A stretch of DNA of 64,000 nt from Guyanagaster necrorhizus (lineage: Eukaryota > Basidiomycota > Agaricomycetes > Agaricales > Physalacriaceae). Positions 10,911 through 21,175 of this stretch are shown here, piece by piece. Position 1 is the first letter of the stretch, and every line of letters begins with the position of its first letter. The position numbers and the translations under genes were made by a program. The stretch lies in NCBI RefSeq assembly GCF_019112545.1, contig NW_025064897.1:677336-741335 (forward strand), given 5' to 3'. The notes below the pieces were generated by a model, which was not told the DNA's origin, searched no databases, and worked only from the letters and a program-made list of their open reading frames with translations.

Positions 10911-13900
10911 TAGAGCGAATCACGGCCTTTCTTCATATACTTGTATCAGTACTAAGTTGGATAGCTACCAGAAGCCACGATAGAAGTGCTCGAGTCACGC
11001 TGTCGCTGTCGCCGAAATCCAAATCATACGAACTGGACCTTTTTTTTTTTTTGACACTTGAAAGATTCCCCCGTTTCCTGGCCATGGGGATGGATGCGAC
11101 CCAACTTCTCGCAAAGATCCTCCCAACCTGTACCTGACATGTTTCGAAATCGCAGTTTCAATTGCATGGGTTTTTATTGTGCGGTCATAGGACTTGTGTA
11201 ACTTTTTTTTAATGTAACAGTTCAGTGAAATTCGGCTCGCGGGAGATGCACCCTTGCACCCTTGACTTACGTCCAGGGCTGTACCTCGCAAGGGGGGGGT
11301 GGGGGTTTAGATGGTCTTCTATTCTCATTATACCTCCGTTCGGCTGTGGAGGAACCATACCTGTATGTAAGCCCGCTCAAATCTATTGGCACCTTTCTCT
11401 TCTGCCGCGAACATCTCTATTCAACCTCAATTTTACCATTCCAAGTGCACTGCAAGGGAGGGAGGGAGGGGGGAACAGTGGCGGCACACTTTTACTTCTT
11501 CCGTGTCCAGGTGTGGCGCCGAAGAAGAAGGGAAATATGACTACGCTCGTCAAGATCACTTACCTTGACTGCGCATAAAAAGGCAAGTAATTGATCGCAG
11601 GGAAGACGGATTTGCTCTAGGGACAACGCCTCGTGCCTGACAGCGCGGCACCGACTTGGAGGTGGCGACGTGAAATGGACCCCCCTCCTTTATTAAAAAT
11701 AACTTGACAGGACCGCTTGAAATTAGATACTATTAACACTATTAACAGTGCCCCACGATGAAACCTCCCCCCTCCTCGAACCCGGATTTTCACTTCGCGA
11801 TCAGGGTGATCGAATTTTGGATTGGGTGCTTTGGGACTGAGGCTGCGGCTGGGCCTAGTCAGTCTGTGTACTCTACGATCTCTTTTGAAATGCGCGAACG
11901 CACCTGCACCTCTCAATCAGAAAGACGCAGTAAGTAGTGGTTCTGACATCGGCGTGATGGGGGCGATAGGGAGAAACGATTTAGAGGGCGGGTATCAAAA
12001 ACGTTGTGGTGGTCGTGGTGGTCGTTGGTGTGGACGGTAGGGGCTACGCTAGAATCGAGGCGGGTACAGTGGGCAGACGCCGCGACAGACATATGGTCTC
12101 AAACCAAAATGTTTCTTTCTCCTTCCCACCACTTCCCACGAGCTTTCTTCCTTCCATTAAAGGGGGATTTGTAGGAGGACGGGTATCAAAACCGTATAAT
12201 AGATGACCGGCGCTGCAACAAAAAAAAGGGCAGGATTGGGGCCAGAGTCTTCCTTTGAGATACAGAGAGAGGTGAGAGGTTGTTAGTTGGTTGCATAAAC
12301 TGTGTTTGGAACAAGAGTGTCCCTGGGGTCCCGCCGAAGGTCCGGAGAGCAATCCCGCCTTTAGGAAAGTACCCATTTGTCGTGACGTGACTAACCGTTC
12401 CGGACAACTGCGTGCGTCTCGGAGAGCAAAAAAAATTGCTCTCCAAGATACGGAAAGTGGGGCTCAACCCAACCGCGATAAGGGATAGCAGTGGAAATTT
12501 GCTTCCGTTCGTTGAGTCTGGAATGCGACCCAAAATTAAAAATAAAAGACCGTTCGATCGTGGTTTCCTGGACGATCTCCCGATGGCTGGTTGTATTATG
12601 GGGGAGAGCTTCAATACGCGATCAGGGACCCTTCGATGCGAATCGTAATCAACACCGCCCGAGAGTGGCTTGAACTTGCTCAGTGGTCTAGCTTTGGTCC
12701 ATAGGGATGGCGTATCCAGGCAAAGCGGCATTGGCGACTCTGATGATGATGATCCAGGGTAAACTGGAGACGGGAACCAGAACAGAATCCCTGTTAAGGC
12801 AGCAATTTGCATGTTCTTTTGAGAGAGATATGTTTGCAAATTGGGAAGGAAGGAGTCGGGAATCTGGGCTTGGGATGGAGCTGACTTCTCCGCCGGGAGG
12901 TCTACCTTAATTGTGATGGAATGATGCGACAGGTACGTGAAGGATGTTGAGAATGAGAGAGCATAGAGGTCACATTAATCAAATGGACAGCGCCGGCATC
13001 CTAGGGAGTCAAATAAACGATGTACCATACATCCTTTCGAAAGAGTTTGGACGCAGGATCGTGTGGCTGCTCGGTCGAGCCATAACATCAAGAACAGGCC
13101 GAGTTGATGTAAGACCGCTTTTGCAACGGTAAAAGCGAATGGCAGAGATCACTGGGATACCATGCGACCTCAGGTAAGCCGCGACATAAACATGCTGTTC
13201 AAGGAGAAACCTACCCGGTCAACGTTCCGTGCTAGTTGGACTATATGAACGGTAAGCATTTAACGACCAAGAGAAATTGAAATGCGTCAGTGGCGCACTC
13301 TTCTGTTTCAAGGCGCAGTCAAGATCACCGGGACCAGCGTTCGAATTGAATATTAGCACTTATTATGAATTTACCACACCACCTATCCCCTTCGATCTCA
13401 AGATGATCTTCTCTTAATGAGATGGCCCTTCATGTTCAGGATTACGGAGCCGGGAGGCTCCAGGTAATTATCGCATATGCAACAAGCTTTTTAGCACACG
13501 AGCTTCTTTGACTAGTGGATGTGCCATGCTGCGGTATCTACCTTGTTTTGATATAAATCGGCGTGTCCAGCGGCGGAGAAAAGGTCCGTAGCGTCTTGAC
13601 TGCATGACTGCAATCAGTATCTCAACATATCAGCAGTACGAATCACCTTTATAGAAAGCTGTTTCGAATGGTGGGAACTTTCGATGTGCCCACTTTCCGA
13701 ACGTAAGATCCAGAACTCACTCCAAGCAAGTTATTGTGCATCAATTCGGTATGTATTTGAGCCACCAAGATCATTGGTCGAACAGTACATTCGGTACGGT
13801 TGGCGGTGCGTGTGCACGACTATGCCAGATTGTGGATGTACGGCTTCTCTCAACTAACACTCTGCAGTATCCGGTCAATGAGGCATCTTCCAGGAGTAGA

Positions 13901-14237
13901 TAAGACATACAATCATTTAGACTGAGCACGGTCTACAGGACTGCGATCTGGTGGACTGCTTGATATGAACTTGGTCTCCAAATCGCTGGGCTTGTACTAA
14001 GGTCGACCGTGAAAAGGTGTAGATTACAACAGATCTTTGATACAAAAGCATAGGAATACGCATCGGTGTGTAAATGAAAGGTTAAAAGAACATCAGATGA
14101 CGGTGGATCAGAAACGTAGTAGAAGGCTGTGTGGAATGGCAGAAACAGCCTTTAACAAAGAACAATACGAAATAATAGGTTTGAAGGTCACAAGTGCGTT
14201 ACCGCCTTGGAATCTAGCGGCATCCCTTGAAGATTTG
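10911..14237. other. Gene-free stretch
   Basis: Contains poly-T (11041-11052), G-rich runs (11290, 11460), a Gly-codon-like tggtcgtggtggtcg microrepeat near 12010, and a 217-codon open frame on the minus strand (12186-12839) with no recognisable motifs. I see no gene, RNA or complete mobile element. Confidence 0.5.
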
Positions 14238-14739
14238 CTATGAGTCAATACCCTGGACTAATGGGCTATCAATCAACGGACCTGATGCATCGATCCCATT
14301 GTGAGCAAGAATCCGGTTGTGACGAATCAGCCGAGCCTGATCAAAGCTAAGAGTTTGCATATAAGTCCCTCTTCAGTCATGTCAGAGCTGAATGACGTAC
14401 TTTACACGCTCTCTCTGCATAATTTCCATGACCTCTTGCGTGCCCTGCTCGTCGAGGCCAGTTCTTGAATCACCATTTCGCAAATTCGCCTCAATGTCAA
14501 AGTCAGAGGAGGAAAGGCCTGCATTTGCTTGTTCGGCAAAGGTCGAAAGAGGAGTGTAATGTCTCAGTTTGGGAAAGAAAGCCTTCACTCGCTCAGGAAC
14601 ATAGGGTGCTAGAGAAACGCGATATCGAAAGATGACTGCAAAAGAACGGTTTTAGTCTTCGCAGTTCATTGGTAGCATTTACGAACGCACGCAGAGCCAC
14701 AAGGGCAAAGAAGGCCAACACAGATAGCATAAACAGCAT
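14238..14739 (-). CDS. DUF2015 family small membrane-anchored fungal protein
   Basis: Exons on the minus strand: 14739-14691, 14635-14401, 14346-14238 (130 aa). Residues 1-17 (MLFMLSVLAFFALVAL) form a signal anchor. The core reads PYVPERVKAFFPKLRHY, then SSDFDIEANLRNGDSR, GLDEQGTQEVMEIMQ and FDQARLIRHNRILAHNGID. This resembles the fungal DUF2015 family (phenylalanine/aspartate-rich EAN-DGDxRxGLD, then a helical FDxARxxRxxxxxxxNGI end). Function in that family is not known. It diverges from the Smr nuclease gene, with start codons 249 bp apart, so the two probably share a promoter region. Confidence 0.85.
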
Positions 14740-14988
14740 GGTTGGCAAAGATAAAAGTTAGATAACCAAGCCTATCCGTTGCAAGGGGTCACCGACGCAG
14801 TCGTCGTTGGTCAAAGTTAGTGGGCGCAGCACAAAATGTGGCAGAACAGGAGGCGATGCATGCGTCACATCACGTGGGAACTGTCACATCACTCAAAAGG
14901 CATCTCAACCTCATCACATATCTTCTGTATCACTTGTTTTTCTGCTTCACAGACTATACTTCATTGGAAAAGTATAATTATATTTAAT
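14740..14988. promoter_or_regulatory. Divergent promoter with an ATCACGTG E-box
   Basis: The 249 bp between the DUF2015 start codon (minus) and the Smr gene start codon (plus) contains ATCACGTG at 14869-14876, matching the RTCACRTG core bound by fungal Cbf1-type bHLH factors. Binding is inferred only. Confidence 0.35.
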
Positions 14989-17044
14989 ATGAGGTTGCAA
15001 TCTACCTTGTTCGACCAGCTACAGGTGCCTTGTCACTGCTTTTATTCTCCATCTTGATTTTATGTCAGACCATAGAACGAATTTTGCCCTCCACTGGATA
15101 CATCACTTTTGGCGGCGTTAATAGCTGACATAGAAAGCGACGACAATGGGAGCTTTGTTGAACCGTCATCAACAGACATTGCCAACCTTCGAGCCTCGCT
15201 GACTGAGCTTGCTGCTGAAGCCGAGACCTCTCAACTTTCCGAACAATATGTGAACCTCAACTTGGGTGCAGGTTACTCTGACGATACAACCAGCACTCCC
15301 AGTGCATATGTAGGGGAAACCTCGACATCGAGCACTTCTGGTTCAGTATCGTCGCAATCTTCATTTAGCTCCCCTTTAGGTTTTCTGCAAGCCGCTCTAC
15401 CGCACATTAAACATGACCAATTAAACCGGGCTCTGTCTAATACTCAGCCTGGTGATAGTGAGATGGACATGTGGGATCTTGTAGCTGGAATCCTGTCGGA
15501 AGAACGGATACGAGAAATGGAGGAGCGTGGTCTTGACGGATCGGAGGATGCGGACAATATGGAGGACGAGTCTCCATGGAACATGGTTTGTTCAAAGAAG
15601 AAAGTTCTTCGTGCCGGAGAGCACAAGACTACTGGGAAGAAGAGAAAGAGGAATAAGCCAATTGCCCTTACAGATATTCGCCAGCAGCACAGATGCGCAC
15701 CCGTTCGATCGAATAGTCTTGACTCTCCTCGAGGCGGACCGATGCCAATATCAGATAGGTGGACTCAGCTCTCATCGCTATCGACCCATGTGTCGACGTT
15801 TCTACCACCCCACGAACCTTCCTTCTTCCTCTCCTATTTCCATTCCCCGAGCTACTCTTCTCCGTATGCAGCACTCTTCTCTGCCCTTTCCACGATCAAC
15901 AGGTCACACCAACCCGATGTTGATAAGCACATACCCGTTCTTGTTACCTTGCTCGAAATGTTACACACAATTTACGAAGATTTAAATTCAGAAGAGCACT
16001 CTCGACTCAGATTAGACGCCGAACTTTGCGTCAATGCCACACAAGGAAGAGGTGACGACGCTTTTGAGCTTGCCAAACTTCTTCGAGAGCTCGACACCGA
16101 CTCCTCTTCTGGTTATCTACAGATGGGCGTGTATCACTCTTCTCAGCCGACATCTGCGCCTCAGAATGTATCAGGACCTCTGAAATCGCTAGAACCTCCA
16201 CCTTCGCCATTACCTCCGAAGACACAATATACTTCTGTGCCACCGGCTGTGGCTCACAAACCGAGTCCGTATCAGTGGCAATCTGTCAAACGGCAGAAGG
16301 GGCCAGAACGTATTCCACAGTCACTACCCATGCACATCCCAGCTTATACGAGGGATGTCAATGGGATGAAGATCAAGGGAAGTGGCAATGGAATTGGCAA
16401 ATGTGGCAAAGGCGACGTGGGGGAAATCGATGAATATAGAAAGCGGATGAACGAGAGCATGAAGAAGAGGGACGAGATGCTCAAGGAAGCAGCGTTAATG
16501 TGGCAGCGCGGAACTAGCAAAAGTAGAGGCGGGGAGGTGGCTATGTATTATGCTGAAAGGGTGTGTCAATCCATTACCTCTGCGAACTGGTGTGAATGCT
16601 TCCTTAGGCACGCGAACTCCAGGAAATGGCTAAGAAAGACGCGCTGCATGTTGCCTACATGATGGTGGATGCCAAAAGGTAGGGTTATCGCCTTGAAGCA
16701 GAAACTTCATTAATTCACCATCTGCGCAGAGAAGCATCAAATGATGCCAATACTTTGGATCTACACGGAACAACCGCTGCCGAAGCTATCTATGTTGTGA
16801 AAGAGACATTGAAGACGATCGATGTGTCCGGTAAGTTTGCGCATCACCTCCGCAGGTCATAGTTTGATGTTGCTCTGTCCCAGCCAAGCCTTTGAAAGTC
16901 ATCACGGGGCGTGGTAGTCACTCCGTCAATCAAGTCAGTGTGCTAAAGCCTGCTATTCGAATGGGACTCGTAGAAGATGGATGGATGGTCAGCTCCTGGG
17001 ATGCCGGACTAATCATTCGAGGAAGACGCGCTGGAGCATCATGA
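14989..17044 (+). CDS. Cue2-like DUF1771-Smr domain protein (probable no-go-decay endonuclease)
   Basis: Exons 14989-15024, 15076-16560, 16608-16678, 16730-16830 and 16884-17044 (617 aa). The first exon encodes MRLQSTLFDQLQ and joins to NEFCPPLDTSLLAALIADI, a typical N-terminus for fungal homologues; no ATG exists at the start of the long open frame in exon 2, which supports this. DUF1771 lies at about 460-530 (EYRKRMNESMKKRDEML). The Smr domain holds LDLHG (540-544) and ITGRGSHS (571-578), the conserved motifs of Smr nucleases such as yeast Cue2, which cuts mRNA at stalled, collided ribosomes. A central segment (bases 15525-15770) recurs as a pseudogene fragment in both repeat arms flanking this region. 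Confidence 0.88.
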
Positions 17045-17984
17045 CAAACAGAGCGTCTATGCTCTCCTCCGAGTCCCCATTCAACGGCGCTCCATCTGTT
17101 CTCTTGCTCGCTGATACTGGTGGTAATATGATGTTTCATGGTCTTTCCTGTCCTTACCCGATTTATATTTTGTTTTCAGACTTGAAATATTGCTAGGTTC
17201 TATATTCTCGTGTTTGTATCTACTACCTGTATCGTCAGAGTATTTTTATGCCTGTAGCTATCGCCGCTGCCGTATCCTTTAGGTTAGAATAATCTCATCC
17301 CGCTATTTACCAACCTCGCCTTCCATATGTAAGCATGATGTCCTATTCATTGACCTCGGTCCGCGTTGTTCCTTCAAGCCTCTATACGACTCCCCCTAGC
17401 TTTCTAACATTATGGTCCATCATCAAAGTTCGTTTTCTATATGGGTGGAGTGACTAATAACCCAAGCCCAGAACGGTAGACTGTAATGGCATGTCGTATG
17501 TACTAGATACTTATTGCTTGACACTAGGTCGGAACTGTCTGTAAATCATATCTTCACTCGGATGTTATAGCAGTCCCCATCGCGAAAGGAGATACACTGA
17601 CCGCTTAACAGTGTTGAGTCGATTTCAAGTCCTAGAATCTCGGACGCTTGAACAGGTGGCTGTGACTGGATAATGCGGAGAGGTGACGTATTGCACACAT
17701 ATTCCTGCATCAACGACCATCTTTGATACGCTTCTCGTAACCTATACGACGCGCCTGTGACCTAGGAGACAATCAGCCAAAACTTATTACGAGAGGGGGA
17801 AAGCACAACCTAAAAGTAAAAAAAGGACATGAAGGCAAGCGGCATTCCGAGGTGAGACTCGAGTATTGCGTATCGCTGACGCCGTTGATTTCGGTTAAAG
17901 GATTTGTGGAGAAGCCCGTTAAATCCACTTCTCAAAAGAAGAGAAGATATTGTTAGGAAAGACGCTAAGTACGCTAGCCGTCCC
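17045..17984. other. Intergenic, no gene seen
   Basis: 3' flank of the Smr gene followed by unique-looking sequence up to repeat module A. No RNA gene or open frame of interest. Confidence 0.5.
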
Positions 17985-18600
17985 TCACTTGAGAAAAGTA
18001 CGCGGGCTAGAGCCACAGTGCAACGTGTCATGTTATTGTATGCAAACACGAAATTGGGGTCTAATTTGACGGCCGCATTATGCTTAGAAACTATACTTAG
18101 CTGACGTGGAAACATTGAAGGACCAAGTCCTTCAAGGGAGCTTAAATCAAAATTGGGCAATACGCTTGCAATGTGCAAGTCAACGTGCGTCGCGTCATAG
18201 GGGTACACCTCGATTTGGCTCTAATGCCAACGGAATATGTATACATCATTCGAGAAATCAAAGCTTTAACTCCTTGGTTTCTCGGGCGGTAAAGACTTCC
18301 CACTCCAGTGGTAAGTACGTACTTTAGTAGTCAGACATGATGTCAGACATGATGTTGCAGAATAGCGGATCTGCCGCTTGACAGTGAGTGGACAGCGCCT
18401 CAAGTTAGTGGTCGAAAGATTGGCATGCGCACACTTGAGGTCTGGGCCTCAGCGCCAGCGCTCTGCCGATCCTTGAAGCCCTGACTGAGACATAGGCCGT
18501 CCACAGTATTTTTTATTACTCATTATATTTCTCGGCTGTAGTGAGAGTTGAGAGCATACATCTAACATGTAAGACGTAGGATCCCGTCTTGTCCAGTGGA
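17985..18600 (-). repeat. Repeat module A, right copy
   Basis: Reverse complement aligns with 1755-2290. On the minus strand a 132-codon open frame (18208-17810) crosses it and includes KHNAAVKLDPNFVFAYNNM, which resembles a tetratricopeptide repeat helix pair. The left copy keeps TAVKLEPNFLLAF at the same place but is broken. The module may therefore carry a relic of a TPR protein gene. Confidence 0.6.
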
Positions 18601-18613
18601 CCGCGGTGCATAT

Positions 18614-18641
18614 ATCATGAGTTTCTGCAAGAATTGTATCT
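18614..18641 (-). repeat. 28-bp perfect inverted repeat, right copy
   Basis: Identical to 2299-2326 in reverse complement. It lies between modules B and A of the right arm. Confidence 0.7.
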
Positions 18642-18799
18642 CAAGTCTGCCCTGTGTTGGGGCTACATGTCTGACGATGCTGACTGGTACGCTTTTAGGT
18701 GCCACTCACGACGGTATTCCGACAGGTAGTCCCACTTTTGTGCTAGAATAAGGACATAATTGCGAGCATCTTCCCTACTAGTAAACTCGAAAAGATTGG

Positions 18800-18894
18800 A
18801 GGATGGGCGGATGGAGGGATCAGGTTTTGGAAAACGTTACCGGACTCGAGGGGAATGGTCCAATCAAGACGTATATCCATAAGCTGTGTGAGCT
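18800..18894 (+). pseudogene. Quinone oxidoreductase 3'-end relic, right arm
   Basis: Reads RDQVLENVTGLEGNGPIKTY followed by IHKL. This matches the C-terminal region of PIG3-like quinone oxidoreductases and the tail of the pseudogene at 5341-5420. Nothing upstream of these codons is present on this side, so the relic starts at the repeat boundary. Confidence 0.65.
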
Positions 18895-19459
18895 TCTTCC
18901 CGGGGCCGGAGTCTGCTTTCCGGTGGTGTTTTATGATTGGAATAATATACAGTCCATCGAGGGATGGAGGAGAATAAGAATATGTAAGGGCTCTGTGTTA
19001 GTGATGGGTATCAGTAAACTGACCATGCTTCGATAGAGGAAAGATCATAGCTGAAATTGCGTAATGTCTTGTTTTGTTTTAGATCCCGAATGAATATTTT
19101 ACATCAGAGAAAAGGAGTCTTGAGGTAGACGCGAATCTCTCTGTTCCAATTCGTTCTAAACTGCGATGAAGATATAGCACTATTTGGTCAGTTCGCCCTT
19201 GCTCATCGTTAAGTAAGTATCTTCTACAAAATCTCCGTCTCCTAACTCGGACTTCCAATCTTAACATTCCTGGCCACAAGTAACGTGAGATTCCCGCTGA
19301 CCTCGCAAAGTACGAGCGGCTTGCTCCTGCTGTTGTTTTCCGCTGCCACTGACAGCATTTGTACGTTTTTAGTCATCCTTGTTATGGAATCTGTAATTGC
19401 AACTTCACAAGATGTACCCGATAGAACGCAAGTCATGGTTAAACCGACAGAAGACCAGA

Positions 19460-19545
19460 ACAGCGACGAAGTCATACATGGTCTTGACGGATTAGAGGAT
19501 GTATACAGGTACGAATTCCGTCAGATGGACTCAGCTGTAAGGCCT
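19460..19545 (+). pseudogene. Short Smr-gene relic, right arm
   Basis: The words ggtcttgacgga and gaggatg, followed by cagatggactcagct, occur in the same order as in the intact gene near 15530 and 15755, but the approximately 200 bases between them have been deleted. The surviving piece shows that the gene fragment was already present before the two arms diverged. Confidence 0.5.
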
Positions 19546-21175
19546 AGCGGGCACCATTAACCTGACCATATTTTGTTTTCTTTTCAAATTATGCCGAACC
19601 TCCCAAATCCGAATGAAATATTCTTATACCGAGGAAAAAGATCTTTGACTCGGCGCAGGGCAGACACGAATCTGAACTAGCCTCGAGCCACTCCCGAGCT
19701 CGATTGATGACAATCGATCGAATGGCAGTAGGACTGGTTCGAGTCCAAGTCTGAACAGTAAGTCATATTATTGGACTCCTGAATGTGGATTACACGAGGT
19801 CGGTACGCCAACTGCCAGTTACGAATTCCTTGCTCTTGCAAAGATTATATACCGATATCAATGAACTGGTTCATGGCTAACTCGGGATTTCATTCGAAGC
19901 CACGCCGCGACCGTAGAAGACCTGCCTCCACTGGTACGTCTAGACTAAACAAGCATACTGCGGAAAATACTCGGACTTGTACCCTGAAGCTGAGCCTTCA
20001 GGCCTTCAGGCTCATCAATATCGATCGCAAGACTAAGAAACCCACGTGCAGTGATCTTCAATGGAAATAGCGCGTACCTATCAACCGCCCTCCTCCTTCG
20101 ACGATGTTATTCTTAACTTAGTGAAATTTGCTCGTCACTACTTGTGAGGAGGACTGACCCAGAACCACGGCAACAACATCCCGATCAGGGACGGGCAATC
20201 TTTGCTGTCATTGAGCGACTCGGACAGACTCAGGGTGTATGACCTCGTCCATACCATGTCTATCGGCGTAACCATGCCTACCTGTAGCATCTATGTTTGA
20301 CACAAGGTGGCCTTGGAGCCCCAAAGCTAGAGAAATTTCTAATAATATACCTCATAGAGGCACTTTCCCCCCATTAAACATATGTTCCTCCTCCTCCCTA
20401 CATCCTATGATAAGTGGATTATGATGTGAGCCCGTGGCCCGGGGATAGCAGAATTTATGGGGTTGTTTGTTGTAAGTGGGTTTCATGTCAGTATTTCTCA
20501 TGCCGGTGGATGACGCCTCGAGGTTGTGAGAGGAAGAGCAATGGTTTTGTCATCTCTTGCTCACGTACACTGTTCTAAGACACCGTTCGTATCTCGCTCA
20601 ATCTCAGAACGTTGTGGAGGTAGAAGCTCATAAGGTCACCGTGTTCGTCTATTCCTTGTCTGAGCTGGATTAATAAACCTTCGGATACTCGTAGCTTGGG
20701 CTAAGAATGTTCACTTGTGGTGGCCGGCCCGGTTTACCGAAACCCGTACATTTCTTTCCTCCGTTTATATCCTGCTGCATCTCAGTTCCACTGGCCTCCG
20801 AGCCCGATCATGATGTAAGACTTGTTTGCCGGCGGGTAACGTAAAATGAATTGCATAGCAAGTACTTGCGCCCCTTCCGCGTCAAACCGTGAGACTCTGG
20901 GGACTTGTGCTCAACGAGTACTCTGTAGGCTCTAGATATCTATCAACTCAATGGCTGGGTATTATCCCACACCTCGGTGAAACAAAAATATAGTCGTGAG
21001 ATTTTCCAACCGACCGACAAGCCTAGCCATTCTACAATGTATTGCGATCGTAAATGCCCCGCGGCGGGGAAGTCACTAATCCCCTCCCAGGCCTGCAAAA
21101 GTTGAGATTCATATGCATTTATATCCCCATGCATGTATCTGGAACTTAAAGGCTCCAGACCTTCACGCTAGGATA

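Larger units (their letters stand above)
18790..21175 (-). repeat. Repeat module B, right arm of a large inverted repeat
   Basis: Reverse complement of this stretch aligns with 2415-5440; see the left arm for landmarks. It lacks the 440-bp insertion of the left arm and has smaller gaps of its own. Read on the plus strand it carries the quinone oxidoreductase tail first, then a piece resembling CDEDIALFGQFALAHR followed by a splice-donor-like gtaagtatc, a hydrophobic stretch ending in DVPDRTQVMVKPTEDQN, and a short Smr-gene relic. The two arms enclose 13.3 kb. Confidence 0.75.

Noticed and set aside
12186..12839. 217-codon open frame on the minus strand.
   Set aside because: Composition is Pro/Ser/Arg-rich without motif, there is no supporting intron structure or start context, and it lies in the featureless stretch; chance is likely.
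19733..19743. Perfect tRNA B-box (ggttcgagtcc), conserved in both repeat arms (also 3846-3856, reverse).
   Set aside because: The flanking bases cannot form a T-arm or acceptor stem and no A-box lies at the right distance, so neither a tRNA nor a clear tRNA-derived SINE is supported.
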